From assembly GCF_042242105.1 (NCBI RefSeq), contig NC_092015.1:13905535-13969534 (forward strand): DNA of 64,000 nucleotides, in the 5' to 3' direction. Below are positions 1 through 13,446 of this stretch, piece after piece. The translations under genes were made by a program, and so were the position numbers. The stretch is from Pempheris klunzingeri (taxonomy: Eukaryota; Chordata; Actinopteri; Acropomatiformes; Pempheridae). The notes beneath the pieces were generated by a model. The model did no database searches, was not told the origin of the DNA, and worked only from the letters and a program-made list of their open reading frames with translations. The first letter of the stretch is position 1; each line of letters starts with the position of its first letter.

Positions 1-276
1 TTGCCAAGACATGTTTTCCATATTGGATCGATTCGGTGTCCCACAGTTGCTCTACTGTCTGATAACAAGATAGAGGGTATTTCAGTGAGTTTACATATCA
101 GTGGCTGAGAAAAAGGGAAACTTCATCCCATTTCCATCCGCCCAGTTCAAACATTAGCAGCGGCCGCGTCGTCTAAACGGCTTAAACAGCACAATTAATC
201 CAAAATATTTCATTACAATCCATTTCTATGCTCTTTATCCCGGCTCCACTGTATAATAAAAGCAGATTGTTCTTAC

Positions 277-522
277 CTCCAGCTTGTCTGCGTATTGTTC
301 ATGAAGTTTTTCGCTCTGCCCCTTCAGCTGACGGTTTTCCAGGAGCAATGCGTTTCCCAGCTGGGCTGCCAAAATAACCTCTTCCTCCTTTTGTTTCAAA
401 GCAGCCAGAAGTTCACCGGGGTCTCGATAATCTGTTATTTCCTCCGCTCCGTAGTCGAAGTAGAAATCCTCCTCCAGCTCCATGCTCTTGGACTTGAAGC
501 TCCATTCATCCAGCCGATCCAT
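277..522 (-). CDS. BICD-family-like dynein cargo adaptor, first coding exon (partial gene)
   Basis: Minus-strand exon of 82 codons. It starts at the ATG complementary to 520-522 (MDRLDEW) and ends at a good donor (GAG|GTAAGA) at 277/276, so the gene continues left of the window. After an acidic N-terminus (about residues 15-37) comes DPGELLAALKQKEEEV followed by ILAAQLGNALLLEN. This matches the start of the first coiled coil of BICDL1/BICDL2 (BICDR), whose human BICDL1 counterpart I remember as ELLAALKQKEKDLVLAARLG. AAQLG fits the AAxxG 'CC1 box', which in this family contacts the dynein light intermediate chain. Known role: coiled-coil adaptors linking Rab-bearing vesicles to dynein-dynactin. 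The reading frame is open a few codons upstream but without another ATG. Bases 1-276 are the start of intron 1 and hold nothing else I can recognise. Family is fairly sure; the choice between BICDL1 and BICDL2 is open. Confidence 0.8.
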
Positions 523-728
523 GATGAGCGGCAGTGACAATCAGACGCGTCTCCTCGGCTGAAGTTTTAAAGCAAAGACGCGTGGAAACGGTGAAATAGT
601 GGCGTGCATGTGTGCAAAGGTTGTGCATCCATAGCTGCTCCCTCTCCGGGTGTCTGGATGAGACTGAGGAGCTCCACGGTGAGGCCGGGCTGGTCCCTCT
701 GTCACCGGCAGATGACTGCTTGTCTCCA

Positions 729-748
729 GGGGGGGGGGGGGGGGGGGG
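729..748 (+). repeat. Uninterrupted G20 homopolymer
   Basis: Twenty consecutive G on the plus strand, about 200 bp upstream of the minus-strand BICD-like start codon. It is a potential G-quadruplex and a typical site of assembly error or length variation. Confidence 0.95.
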
Positions 749-1798
749 AGTGTCCCTCCAGTCACCTGAGCAGCTGTTACCAACCACACTGACTCCTACC
801 TGCTCCTGCCTCATCATGGAAAACTACACCGACACACCACAAGACATGAGGAACTCCCGCATGATGCGATTCAGTGTGTTAGAAAAATTAGAGGATTCAG
901 CAGCTGTTTGATGTGTGACTGCTGTGTCAGAGTACATGTGGGAGTCTGATCTTCACGTTTTTACTGAAGATGAGCATGAAAATCCTGCATTTCTATTCTT
1001 AATCTGTCCCGTCCCGTCTCTGTGAATGTTTAGTGTCGCCTCTCTGTTTCTCTTTCTGTCTGTCCACGCAAAACAAAACACATCATAATCATTCATTCAT
1101 TTTCACCATTGTATCTTTGATATCATTAACATCACCACACCAAAGGAGCATGAATCCTTGTAATGATGCAGCTTATTTTCATTTTAATCTCACCACATCA
1201 CAAGTAAACACAGGATTTTACTCTTTACTATAACCCATGCTGCTCCCTACATAATAGCACAGCTTATCCTTTTAACTCATATGTGCCTTTGTGTATTTAT
1301 TCTCTGTGCACTTATTTAAAGAAAAAAACAACGATTAATTCTATGTAATTAAGAATCTTGATCTATCAGCATTTAATTTGTTGGATGAGTAAAAAACAGA
1401 CATTTCTGTCGGGTTATTTTATCCATTATAAGTCACCAAACAAGACAAATGGTTATACAATTATATATAACTAATATTCAACACTCCAATTAAACTTTTC
1501 TGAAAAGAAACATATAATTTTTCAACAATACATTTCAGATAATACACTGTTTGGATGATCTACATCTGCATATATCAACAAAAAATGTTTCGGATGCCCA
1601 GAATATGTATTGAAGAAATGTCATTCAGGGCTCTGTGACATTTTAAAGTATATAATATGAGCGTGTCTCCGTTGCTTACAGGAGAGCACTGTTTCAGTCA
1701 CTCATCCCCTCAACAAGTGCTCAACAAGTCCCTCTGTGCCTGACCAGGGCTGCAGAGCAGAGAGGAGTGTCTGCCTGCTTTGTCTGGCCACTTGCCAA

Positions 1799-1861
1799 AG
1801 GTCAAAGTTCGCCCCCCCTCATGCTTTCATGGAGCAGGGGGCAGTGTCAGGGGAATAAAAG
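1799..1861 (+). promoter_or_regulatory. Possible promoter: DR1 nuclear-receptor site plus TATA-like box
   Basis: At 1799-1811 the sequence AGGTCAAAGTTCG resembles a DR1 element (two AGGTCA-like half sites spaced by one base), the type bound by HNF4, PPAR-RXR and COUP-TF. About 45 bp downstream, at 1854-1861, lies AATAAAAG, a TATA-like sequence, followed at 1879 by an ATG opening a short frame (MARLLLSGGGF). Between them (1831-1845) is a CTCF-like match. No recognisable protein follows, so this may be an enhancer, a non-coding RNA promoter or chance. Confidence 0.3.
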
Positions 1862-2384
1862 ACGGAGCATCCTGACGCATGGCGAGGCTTTTGTTGTCAG
1901 GGGGCGGCTTCTGTACATATGGCAGCAGGAGCCAAGCAAGACGTACGTGACTCTTCTGCCTTCATTGCAAGGCGAATGTGAACGGCTTTTATCATTGCTA
2001 TGATGAAAACGACACCTTCCTCTGCTGAGACCACAGAGGACTGCTCTGCTCCTGCAGTGATGGTGTACCGCTAAAGTTAAAGGTTTTCTGCTGTAAGAAC
2101 TTCTGCAGGAGGTGTGAAGGAAATGATGCAAAGCTACAAGATGAACCATAAAAGCCTGCTTGACATTTTAAAATCGAAGGATAAAGCACCGAGCAAACTT
2201 TAGCCTGAATCAGCAAGACCTGTGGTGGTGCTGAGTGTGCCAAATCATGCTCAGAGTAAAGGGCACATAAATATTAGATAGTAGATACGATGCTGAGGTC
2301 TGATAATATAAAATAAAAGGGGTGAGTGTTCATGGAGGCTCTACGCTGTCCTTGTATGAGGCCCACAAATTATCATCTCTGGCT

Positions 2385-3128
2385 GTGGTGGAAGATATAG
2401 TCAGATCCTCTACTTGGTGGTTAAAGTATCAACGGCACACTGTGACACAGTGAACCACAAGAAAACATCCTGCATTCAAAACCTTTAACCTACATTTGTC
2501 AAATGTTCTGTATCAAAGGTAAAAGTACTCATCCTGCAGTGAAATGGACCCTGTAAGTGTTTTACTATTATATCTGAGGTTTCTGGATTAATATCATTGC
2601 AGCGTTAATGTGTTTGTTGCATTTTATGGCTGTAAGTGTTTAAGGTTGAGCTCATTTAACTACTTTTTATACTGTTGGGTTGTTTAATCTGCAGCAATGC
2701 ATGATGGTCTATAAGATCACAATATGTCCTGTGGGAACTGCATTTCTCTAAAAAGTCTTAAACCTTTTCATCAGCTCAGAAAAACAGCCTGTTTTCAGCT
2801 TTGTGATGCATTTTCCAGAATGTCTAAATCACTATTTTAATTTGAGAAGTAGGAGAATTTTCTCAACCCATAAACAAACACTAAATCTAACATTTTATCA
2901 GAAAAAAATCAAAATCACATTTACATTTTTACATTTACTTTTTTTAGGTTGGATGATAATCCTCAATCTGACAAGTAATTAAAGCCGTCAGTCAAATGTA
3001 GTGGAGTACAAAGTTTAATATTTACCTCTGGGTAGATGTACACATTAAAGGGAAACACCTCTAGTGCAAGTACCTCCAATTTGTATTTCAATACAGTATT
3101 TGAGTAAATTCACGTTGTTTTTTTCCAA
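2385..3128 (+). repeat. Diverged teleost interspersed repeat ('tggaag-tactcag ... gagtaaat' type), composite
   Basis: The left part (2385-2740) has the series 'gtggtggaagatatagtcag', 'gtaaaagtactcatcctgca', 'ctgttgggttgtttaatctg', which I recognise from a very common short non-autonomous fish repeat. The matching right end ('gtagtggagtacaaagtt', 'caatacagtatttgagtaaa') lies at 2998-3112. The intervening 2740-2960 resembles a second common repeat ('aaaagtcttaaaccttttca', 'aaaacagcctgttttcagct'), so this looks like one element interrupted by another. A sister copy is at 37256-37706, and 11735-11910 resembles it in the opposite orientation. Family name not assigned. Confidence 0.55.
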
Positions 3129-4117
3129 CTTTAAGGCCAGTACTCCAAACAGCAATGCACTGTGGGAGTTATTTTATGATTAGGTAATTTAACAGCAGCC
3201 CATCACAGACCTCTAGTGGACAAAAATGAAAAACACATCACTTTATTCATTTCGGGATTGAGAGAGAAAGAGAAGGTTTAATCTGTTTGTTTTATACCTG
3301 TTGGGTATTTTATTCCTCTTTTTATTTTTGTGTTATTTTTTACTGGCCAAGTTTTCTATGTAGCCTACATATGTATGTTGTTGTTTGTTTGTCAGGGGGA
3401 AAAAAATCATTGATTGTTTTAATTTTTTAATATTTCTAAACAAATGGCAATATACAGTATAGACTGTTGTAAAAAGCACTTTTCATCTTAATTTTTAGAT
3501 ATTTTTTCTATATATTATTTGATTCTTTTAGTTTTTTTATTTGATTAGTTATAATTAGTTATTTGTTCTAGTTATTTTTTGTATTTATTTTATAGCTCAC
3601 AGATGTTTGTATTATGTTCTGCAAATACTGAACTTTTTATTCCAATCCATTTGTTGATTTTATTTATATTATTTTGCGGACTCAGATCAATAATACAAAA
3701 TGAAAACCAAGAAATAAACTATGATGTAATATTACAGATTAAGATAAAACTATGTAAATCTCCAGGGGAAAACTCAACATTAAAGCGCTGTACACATTAA
3801 GGCATCTATAATTATAATCCAATAATACAATCAGAATCAGAAATAAGCTCATTACCAAATAATTTTCACACTACAAGAAATTTGCTTTGGCCTGTTTGGC
3901 ACATTGAATAAACATGGTGAAAAATAAATAAAGTAAAAGTAAACATAATATTGAAATTCCTGCTGAGTCGAGATGAACATGACTAAAAAGATTTATGCAC
4001 ACCTTTGAGAGTTTCTTGTGGACATGTGCTTAGAAGGAAATGTAGAAAAACAAGAAAGGAGAAAAGAAAAGTTCTGCACAGAGTCGTCTTACTTGTATAA
4101 ACCTTTACTCAGGTATA

Positions 4118-4200
4118 GCCTGATGAAGGTCTAGGGACCGAAACGTTGTACTTTCAAAATGTCAAAAATTTTTGCAAGTAAGAGGACAGTGTGCTGGAGC
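4118..4200 (+). repeat. Short interspersed repeat fragment (CCTGATGAAGG...GAAACGTT motif)
   Basis: Contains 'cctgatgaaggtctagggac' followed by 'cgaaacgttg' and then 'tttgcaagtaagagg' and 'gtgtgctggagc'. I recognise this string set as a dispersed repeat of fish genomes, but I cannot assign a class with confidence. Confidence 0.4.
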
Positions 4201-4336
4201 TCTCTTTTCTCCTCTCTGGCTTAAAAAACATAAATATATTTATAATAAAGACTATGAGAAAAATATAACAAAATAAAAATAAAACACATGTACAAAACAT
4301 CTGTTTTGTGAAAACAGTGAAAAGTGAAAAAGCTGA

Positions 4337-4678
<342 letters not shown>

Positions 4679-4702
4679 AGCAGAGGCCTGTGCAGACTCC
4701 GG

Positions 4703-4716
4703 CCAGCAGGTGGCGG
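4703..4716 (+). promoter_or_regulatory. CTCF-like binding site
   Basis: CCAGCAGGTGGCGG fits the CTCF core consensus CCASYAGRKGGCRS at every position except the degenerate Y, where C is allowed. It lies 25 bp after the TG microsatellite and 107 bp upstream of the FAM98 start codon, between two divergent genes. Inferred from the motif only. Confidence 0.5.
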
Positions 4717-4822
4717 TATGTGATCTTTACACAGAGCACAAATAGGAAGCAGCGTTTATAAACACACTGAACTTGAGTTCAGCTGAGTTACTGTAACACA
4801 TGTGATTAACAATACAGTGACA

Positions 4823-7320
<2,498 letters not shown>

Positions 7321-7409
7321 CACGCCGTTCTCTTCGGCTTCACTGCTTGATTTGAGAAATAAGGGATCATTTTTCTTTAACTAATCATTATGATTTTAAT
7401 TTATTATAA

Positions 7410-7415
7410 AATAAA
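7410..7415 (+). other. Candidate polyadenylation signal of the FAM98 gene
   Basis: AATAAA 90 bp after the stop codon, in AT-rich DNA; the first such hexamer downstream of the gene. Confidence 0.5.
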
Positions 7416-7813
7416 ATATGGCCATGGAATGGTACATATCATATAATTTTATAGTTATACACTTCTAAAATAGCTTGTCGTTGCTATAATGAACTGGTAT
7501 ATGACCAGATATTTTTGTTAATATGAAGGAACAACAGAAATATAATACTTAATTTTTATGTGCTGCCTTTTCACATTTATATATAGGTTTGTTTTCAAAA
7601 CAGTAAACCTATTAAACAGTGAAATGCATTGTTGTTTTGTGTGTGTGTGTGATGTTATGAGCGATGTTCGTAACACTTTTAAGCTTAAAACTGCGTAAAA
7701 AACGCTGTTTAATGACCAATTACAAAAACATTAAATTTACATTTAAATGATCCATATTTCATTGTGATTTCAGGCAAAACGAACGGGACAATGGGTTAGT
7801 TTCTTGTGTAAAG

Positions 7814-7878
7814 GTATATATGTATGTATATATATGTGTGTGTGTATATATGTGTATATGTATGTGTGTGTGTGTATG

Positions 7879-7915
<37 letters not shown>

Positions 7916-8000
7916 GTATATATATGTATGTGTGTATATATATGTGTGTGTGTGTATGTGTGTGTGTATATAGATATTTATTTATATATATATAAATAGG
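7814..8000 (+). repeat. Mixed (TA)n/(TG)n/(CA)n microsatellite
   Basis: Interrupted TA, TG and CA dinucleotide runs in the 0.9-kb gap between the FAM98 stop codon and chchd2. The remainder of the gap (7321-7813, 8001-8208) is the FAM98 3' UTR and the chchd2 promoter with no further feature I can name. Confidence 0.95.
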
Positions 8001-8208
8001 TATAAAAATATTACGTACAAATGGTTACGTTCTGTAACCATGGATACTGTGCTCGTCCTTGTGTCCGTCCTACCGGAAGTTACCCGTGAAACAAATGATG
8101 TAACACATAGAAATTTCCGGACCAGTCAGAGGTCGTTAAATACCTGCGAGCGAGTAGCACCGTGTCTGTTTTTATCAGCCAGCAAACTCACATATTAATA
8201 ATCTGAAA

Positions 8209-10637
8209 ATGCCGAGGGGAAGCAGAGGCCGGACATCCAGGATGGCTCCTCCAGCCAGGTAACATCTAATGTTTGGCGCCGTTTGTTGTGAGGATCGTGT
8301 GTCGGCTAATGTAGCCGTTAGCTAGTTCAGGTCATAGACACGATAACGTGAGCTAGCGCAACAGTTACGTGTGTTAGCCGGTGTTTGTGACTGATATTAC
8401 TTAAGATTATCAGCTAAAAGTAACTCATAATGAGTTAATTTTATATCTAAATGTCTTTCTGTTGTACCAGGATATGGGAAAAGTCAGTGATACAGTTATT
8501 AAAGGTCACAGTGTGTAATCTGCGTCATGGGCTTTTCTCGTTAACCTGTTAGTGGCATCACAACGTCAAAAATAAATATTTTACATGAAACTGCGGGCAA
8601 CTGGGACCAGGTTTCCTTAAATGTGCTGCTAATTAAATACTACTAGCAAAGGTTTTTGCTAGTAGTATTTAAGCTAGTAATATGAGTTTCAGTATCATTA
8701 ACTGACTAACCCTGAGGAAACCTCATGATAGTGACCTCAACTGACTCCATGAAGCAGTGCCACATACAGTTCACACTGCCTCTATAATACTGTTGATTTT
8801 AAACGTTATAACATACATAACTCTGTTCCACACTGTGAATAGCTTTTGTGTAAGATTCATGTAGTGCACAGCTGTGCTCCTCTTCAGTAAGGAAGTTATA
8901 ATATGAACTAATTTGTCAAAAGTGACACTAGCACATGCAGGTAGTGCCAGTGCTGGAACTGTACTTTTAAAACGACTCTCTCTTTACAGCCGGGCACCAC
9001 CACCACCTATGGCCAGGGCTGCACCTCCTCCCTCCTATGCCCCGGCTCCAATGCAGGCTGCTCCATCTGCTATGGGTGCCCCAGCGGCAGCACCCAGGCA
9101 GCCTGGTATGTTTGCCCAGATGGCGACTACAGCCGCAGGAGTGGCAGTGGGCTCTGCAGTAGGACACACGCTCGGCCACGCCATGACTGGAGGCTTCAGC
9201 GGAGGACACTCGGAGCCTGCCAAGCCTGACGTCACATACCAGGTAAATAAACTGAGGTTCAGCCGGACATAGGACGGGAATAGCTTCAGGGCAGATTAGT
9301 ATGTCTGACACATGGTTGCAAGGACACCGGTAACAAAAAACAGGTGTGTGTGTTTGTGGGTTGATGGAGGAGGCAGAGTAGTGATGAAACGAGCTGCAAT
9401 AACTGCATATAACCAACAACAATCGGTTTACGGCTGTATCATTACAAACCATAATTTAAACACATTAATTAGGATATCCTCCCATAACTACAGTCAGCGA
9501 AACTTGAGTAGAGATAGATTTGCTTACCTGTTTGCCTTTAGTCTGGCTTCTACAGGTGTTTTTATAGTGTGTACGTTCAAATGGTCTCAGAGGGAACTGG
9601 ATCATAGGGATGTGTGTTTAGAAAAAAATAGATGTGGTCAGCAGTGGAGGAGTTCATAGGCTACCAACTCCTGTCAATTTGAGTTACTGGAGCAGCTGGA
9701 TTACTGTGAACCATGTGTATAATCCAACTACTGATTTAATTTGAGTTTGTCTGCAGTTGGTATAAAAGTATTTGTGTGCTGACTGATTTCATGGTTCTCT
9801 CATTCTTGCCTGACTTGGTTTGAAAAAAACTCAGGGGAATATCACTGCACACATATCACTGTGCGGGGCATTTCAATATTTCATGGAGAAATGTATTAAA
9901 AATGTCTAGTATTTACGTGTAAAATCTGTATCTGTACAAATCTGTTTTTTGTACACCTGCTCTTTAAATGCCAAATGTGCAGTAGCTGTGTGAAGGATCC
10001 CATCATCCTCCTTGCGTCTTTCAGGAGCCGTACCAGCAGCAGCCCATGTACCAGCAGCAGCAGCCCATGTACCAGCAGCAGCCACAGTCCATGTACCAGC
10101 AGGAGGTCCCTCAGCAGCAGCAGGTCTGCTCCTATGAGCTCAAACAGTTCCTTGACTGTGCCCAGAACCAGAGCGACTTCAAACTCTGCGAGGGCTTCAA
10201 TGAGGTGTTCAAACAGTGCAAGACGGCGAACGGTGAGTAAAACGTGTAATTCGTGTAGAAAGACACATTTTAGGTTTTGTCTTTTTTTAATATCAGATTT
10301 ACTCATTGTCTCTGCAGTCTCGTTTTTTTTTTTTTTGCCATATCTTTTTTTCTATTTGATGTAACACAGCCAAATAAGGAGGTTTTGCGTAAGCGCTTAG
10401 TCATCCATACTTCAGAGCTAAATGACTTTGCACATGGGTCTGATGTAATGTGCTGCAGTACCCAGTGTGGCCAGAGAGAGGAGCAGCTTTAAAGGCTATC
10501 TGAGTGCTTCATAGAACCAGCTTTTTTTCCTTTTATACTGAAGTATTTCTAAATATGGCAAATCAATTATTGTAAACGATTACAAGTATGAAAACATGTC
10601 TAATTAAGCATTTCTCTTCTCTGCAGGTCTCTCGTGA
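8209..10637 (+). CDS. chchd2: CHCHD2, mitochondrial twin-CX9C protein (4 exons, 173 aa)
   Basis: Exons 8209-8258, 8990-9242, 10025-10232 and 10627-10637 (TGA) join in phase to 522 nt. The N-terminus [20 protein letters not shown] is nearly the human sequence, as is the conserved hydrophobic stretch [20 protein letters not shown] (residues about 61-80) followed by GGFSGG. The CHCH domain has the twin CX9C pattern, Cys136/Cys146 and Cys156/Cys166, which is oxidised by the MIA40 relay in the mitochondrial intermembrane space. Known roles: MICOS-associated protein regulating respiration and, under stress, a nuclear transcription factor. Human CHCHD2 is 151 aa; the extra length here is mainly a Tyr/Gln-rich insert encoded by the start of exon 3 (three PMYQQQ-like units) between the GG region and the CHCH domain. 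The last exon codes only for the last three residues. CHCHD10 is the close relative; the N-terminus and [10 protein letters not shown] agree with CHCHD2. Confidence 0.96.
8304..8378. promoter_or_regulatory. GTTAGC/GCTAGC motif cluster in chchd2 intron 1
   Basis: Starting 46 bp after exon 1: GGCTAATGTAGCC, CGTTAGCTAG, GAGCTAGCGC and GTTAGCC within 75 bp. Same motif class as at the other TATA-less promoters of the window. Confidence 0.4.
8633..8672. repeat. Perfect 18-bp inverted repeat with 4-base loop
   Basis: In chchd2 intron 1 the arm TTAAATACTACTAGCAAA (8633-8650) is followed by GGTT and its exact reverse complement (8655-8672). It is probably a hairpin or the core of a small foldback element. 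Confidence 0.9.
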
Positions 10638-11004
10638 GGCTGAGACAAAAACCTGGACAGTGAGGAGCACGCAAACTTTAATTAATGAGCAACCATACTG
10701 GAGTTCACAAGAGATCAATAACCATGCTTCATTTTGTGAGCTGATTATCATCAGACAGCATCATTATATGCATTTCTCAGGACAGCGCTGCAGAGTCTGT
10801 GATATTAGGATTATAAATAATGTTTATATATTTTGACGTTGCATGCTTTGAGTTGATTTGGTTGTTTTTTCATTAGTGCTTTTAATTTAAATTTAAATAA
10901 ATGAACTTCATCTGTAGATCACGACGACTTGCAAAATCTTCAGCTTCCACCTGTTGGAGTTTGGATGGCTACAGTTTGTCTCCATTAAGTTTAGGTTTAA
11001 CGAC

Positions 11005-11010
11005 AATAAA
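11005..11010 (+). other. Candidate polyadenylation signal of chchd2
   Basis: AATAAA 370 bp after the stop codon, followed within 30 bases by a TG-rich stretch. A second AATAAA lies about 110 bp upstream and could be used instead. Confidence 0.5.
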
Positions 11011-11172
11011 GCACTTGGATCATAAAAACACTGTGTGATGACTTTCTTTCACTGCCCGTTCAGATGGAACACACCATTACATTGCTCTCTTCAAGAAACA
11101 TCTCTATTTCTGTGCCCGGCCTCTTTAATTAGAATATAAGAGCCACATAGCAGGGGCACCACAAGGGTCCAG

Positions 11173-11539
11173 CACCTGTCATGTCACTCCAGCCTCGCTG
11201 CAAACCCTCAGCTCAACGCTTCAACGCTTCATGGTGAATAATGTCGGTGTTGTAGAGCAGAGCAGCTCCGTCTCTGCAGAGCAGGAGCCGCTGCAGGGTG
11301 TTATTTCATGGATCTGGTTTTTGTGCGGACACGCGTTCACAGTCTGCTGCTGCTGCTGCTGTGGAAGCAACAATTTATTTTTGGCATCTGACATTAAGGC
11401 TCACCCTTTGCGATGGAAGCAGCCCCACAAAGCCGCGACAGCGCCAGAGTCTGACGGGACCTCTTTGTTCGCCCTCCAACACTCGTGGTTATAAAAGATG
11501 GAGAGACTTTCCAGCAGGGACTGACCGGCACGGGACACG
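11173..11539 (+). promoter_or_regulatory. phkg1 promoter with TATA box, and non-coding exon 1
   Basis: A TATA box (TATAAAA) sits at 11490-11496. A transcript starting about 30 bases later would give a short 5' UTR exon ending at 11539 (ACACG|GTGAGA), which can splice to the acceptor at 13410-13411 just before the coding start. An E-box CACCTG, the type used by MyoD-class factors, is at 11173-11178. A focused TATA promoter suits a muscle-restricted gene and contrasts with the other genes here. The link to phkg1 is inferred from position and splice sites. Confidence 0.5.
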
Positions 11540-11734
11540 GTGAGAGGTTTCTTTAATGTTTTTACTTTACTGGAGGTCAAATAGAGACAGGATGAGAGGC
11601 GATCCAGTGCACCCAGGCTGGCATTTTGGTGTCTAAGCGGACCGCCTGTGATATGTCGGGCATGATATTAAGTTTGGGACGAGAGCTGATTGTTGGTTCG
11701 ATTATTAGATCCTGTTACAAGTGACATCAGTGAG

Positions 11735-11910
11735 GCAGCTGACTACATATCTACCTGGAACAAGTACTCGATTACAATTTCCAAGCACTTCTGTACTTCC
11801 ATTTTAAGCTCCTTTATACTTCTACTCCATGGTATTACAGAGGAAAACACTGTACTTTGTACTCCACTGTATATGTTAATAGTTACCGGCTACTTTGCCA
11901 ATAAAGATTA
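11735..11910 (-). repeat. Teleost interspersed repeat fragment (phkg1 intron 1)
   Basis: Strings such as 'cttttatacttctactccat', 'tactttgtactccact' and 'ttaatagttaccggctactt' match the common fish repeat whose other copies are at 2385-3128 and 37256-37706, here in the opposite orientation. Confidence 0.5.
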
Positions 11911-12194
11911 GACATGCAAACCTTGTATTGATGTATTGTTACAGATTAATCTAATCAACAGTGCATACAATAGTTAAGCCATTTATTTTCTCAATTACTG
12001 ATTAATCATAGCTATGAAATGTCAAAAAAAAAGTTCACAGTTCAAAAAACTAACCCATAGTGACATTTTCAAAAAATTTTGGTCGTCCAAAATCTTAAAA
12101 TAGGAAATTTAGAGCAATATAAACATGAGAAGAGCAGCATATCCTTGCATTAGGGAGGCTGCCAACCAGCAATGGATGGTATTTGTACTTAAAA

Positions 12195-13225
12195 TAAGTA
12201 AGGAATAAATAAGTAAGGTGCCCATTATCAGGAATTAACGGACGACGTGGAGTCCATTAATTCCTGATAATGGACTCCTCAAAGGGCATTATCCTCTTTA
12301 TTCCACGGCCAATTGCCAAAGAATAAAAAATTAAGACCATTCATTTGTGTTTTCATGCATTTTGCAACCAAATTTTTTTCACAAGCCAGAAGTCTATTTC
12401 CCCGGTAACACCTTAGGGTCTGACTAATACGTGGATCAATTATTACCGTCCCATTAGGTTCTTATGCAATGGAAACATTGTTCACTCCTCCAGTATATAC
12501 TACAGATCATAGATACAAGTTAGCAAAGGGAGATATTTCTAGTCTGCACAGCTCATAGATCCTTTGTATCAGATGTTAGCCACAAATCTAACGTTATACT
12601 TGCAAGATTCAACGTAAATAATGCTGTATGGTTGAAAAACAGTAAATACAATGTCGCAGTATGTTTAACAACAAGTCTGACTAACCAGCTATGTCACTGT
12701 CCCAAAATCAATATGAAGATTTTCATAGACAAATGAATGGGTGTGTAATGTTACTGTTGGCTGCAGCCTGAAGCTGCGAGCTGAATGTGAGATGATGACA
12801 TGTTTTCTTTGAGTTCACTCTACAGGATTGTTGCCCTGATTTTCCACAGTTACAGTTTTTCAGGCTCCAGATCACAGGCTCCTCCCGTGAACGGGGATCA
12901 TTAATGTAAACAGTTCAAAGACATGATCAGAGAGTGATCACATCAAAGTCTCAGTGAGTTCAGAGGGGATCAGTCTACTTCCTGCAGCGTGTGTGTCTCC
13001 ATCTTGTGGTGTTCAGAGACACTGAAGGACCAGCTCACTGTTGGAAATAAGCTACTTTAGTGAGGTGCTGCAACAAATTATAAACAGAGGCTCTGTTTAC
13101 TGATGCCAGTGCATTGTTTTGAAAGTAAACAGACGGTTTGACCTGAACTCAGTAGGTGTTCATTATCACTTCATAACGGACACCTAGCAGCCAATCAGAA
13201 TCGAATATTCACCCAGACCACATGG
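12195..13225. mobile_element. Probable non-autonomous DNA transposon with palindromic left part
   Basis: The left part has a 17-bp perfect inverted repeat (CCATTATCAGGAATTAA at 12222-12238, reverse complement at 12257-12273) inside a larger imperfect foldback that starts and ends with GGAATAAA-type strings (about 12201-12303). The right part (12980-13225) contains strings I recognise from a dispersed fish repeat ('gtgtctccatcttgtggtgt', 'cagcagccaatcagaatcg', 'tattcacccagacca'). The motif AGGTG..CATTATCA....AACGGAC occurs near both ends in the same orientation. No transposase frame is present. Ends and family are uncertain. Confidence 0.45.
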
Positions 13226-13446
13226 TGTAAGAAACTTTAAAAACCACTTATCAGCTATGTCAGCTCAGAGGTTAAATCAGCTTCACGCTGGGCTGCTACA
13301 ACATTAAAGTGCTGCTTACACATTAATGCATCAGCAGTGTTAATTAGTTAATATAATATATGTAACAATACAAACGCTGACAGGCAAACTGTCTGTGTCA
13401 GCGATCTGCAGCGAAGCCTCGGTGGTGAACCAGCCTCACAGCCACC

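Noticed and set aside
506-911. Pro/Gly-rich open frames around 700-800
   Set aside because: Produced by the G20 run and GC-rich promoter DNA; no splice or homology support.
8913-9272. ORF upstream extension of chchd2 exon 2
   Set aside because: The part before 8990 is intron; a good acceptor at 8988-8989 and the human protein fix the boundary.
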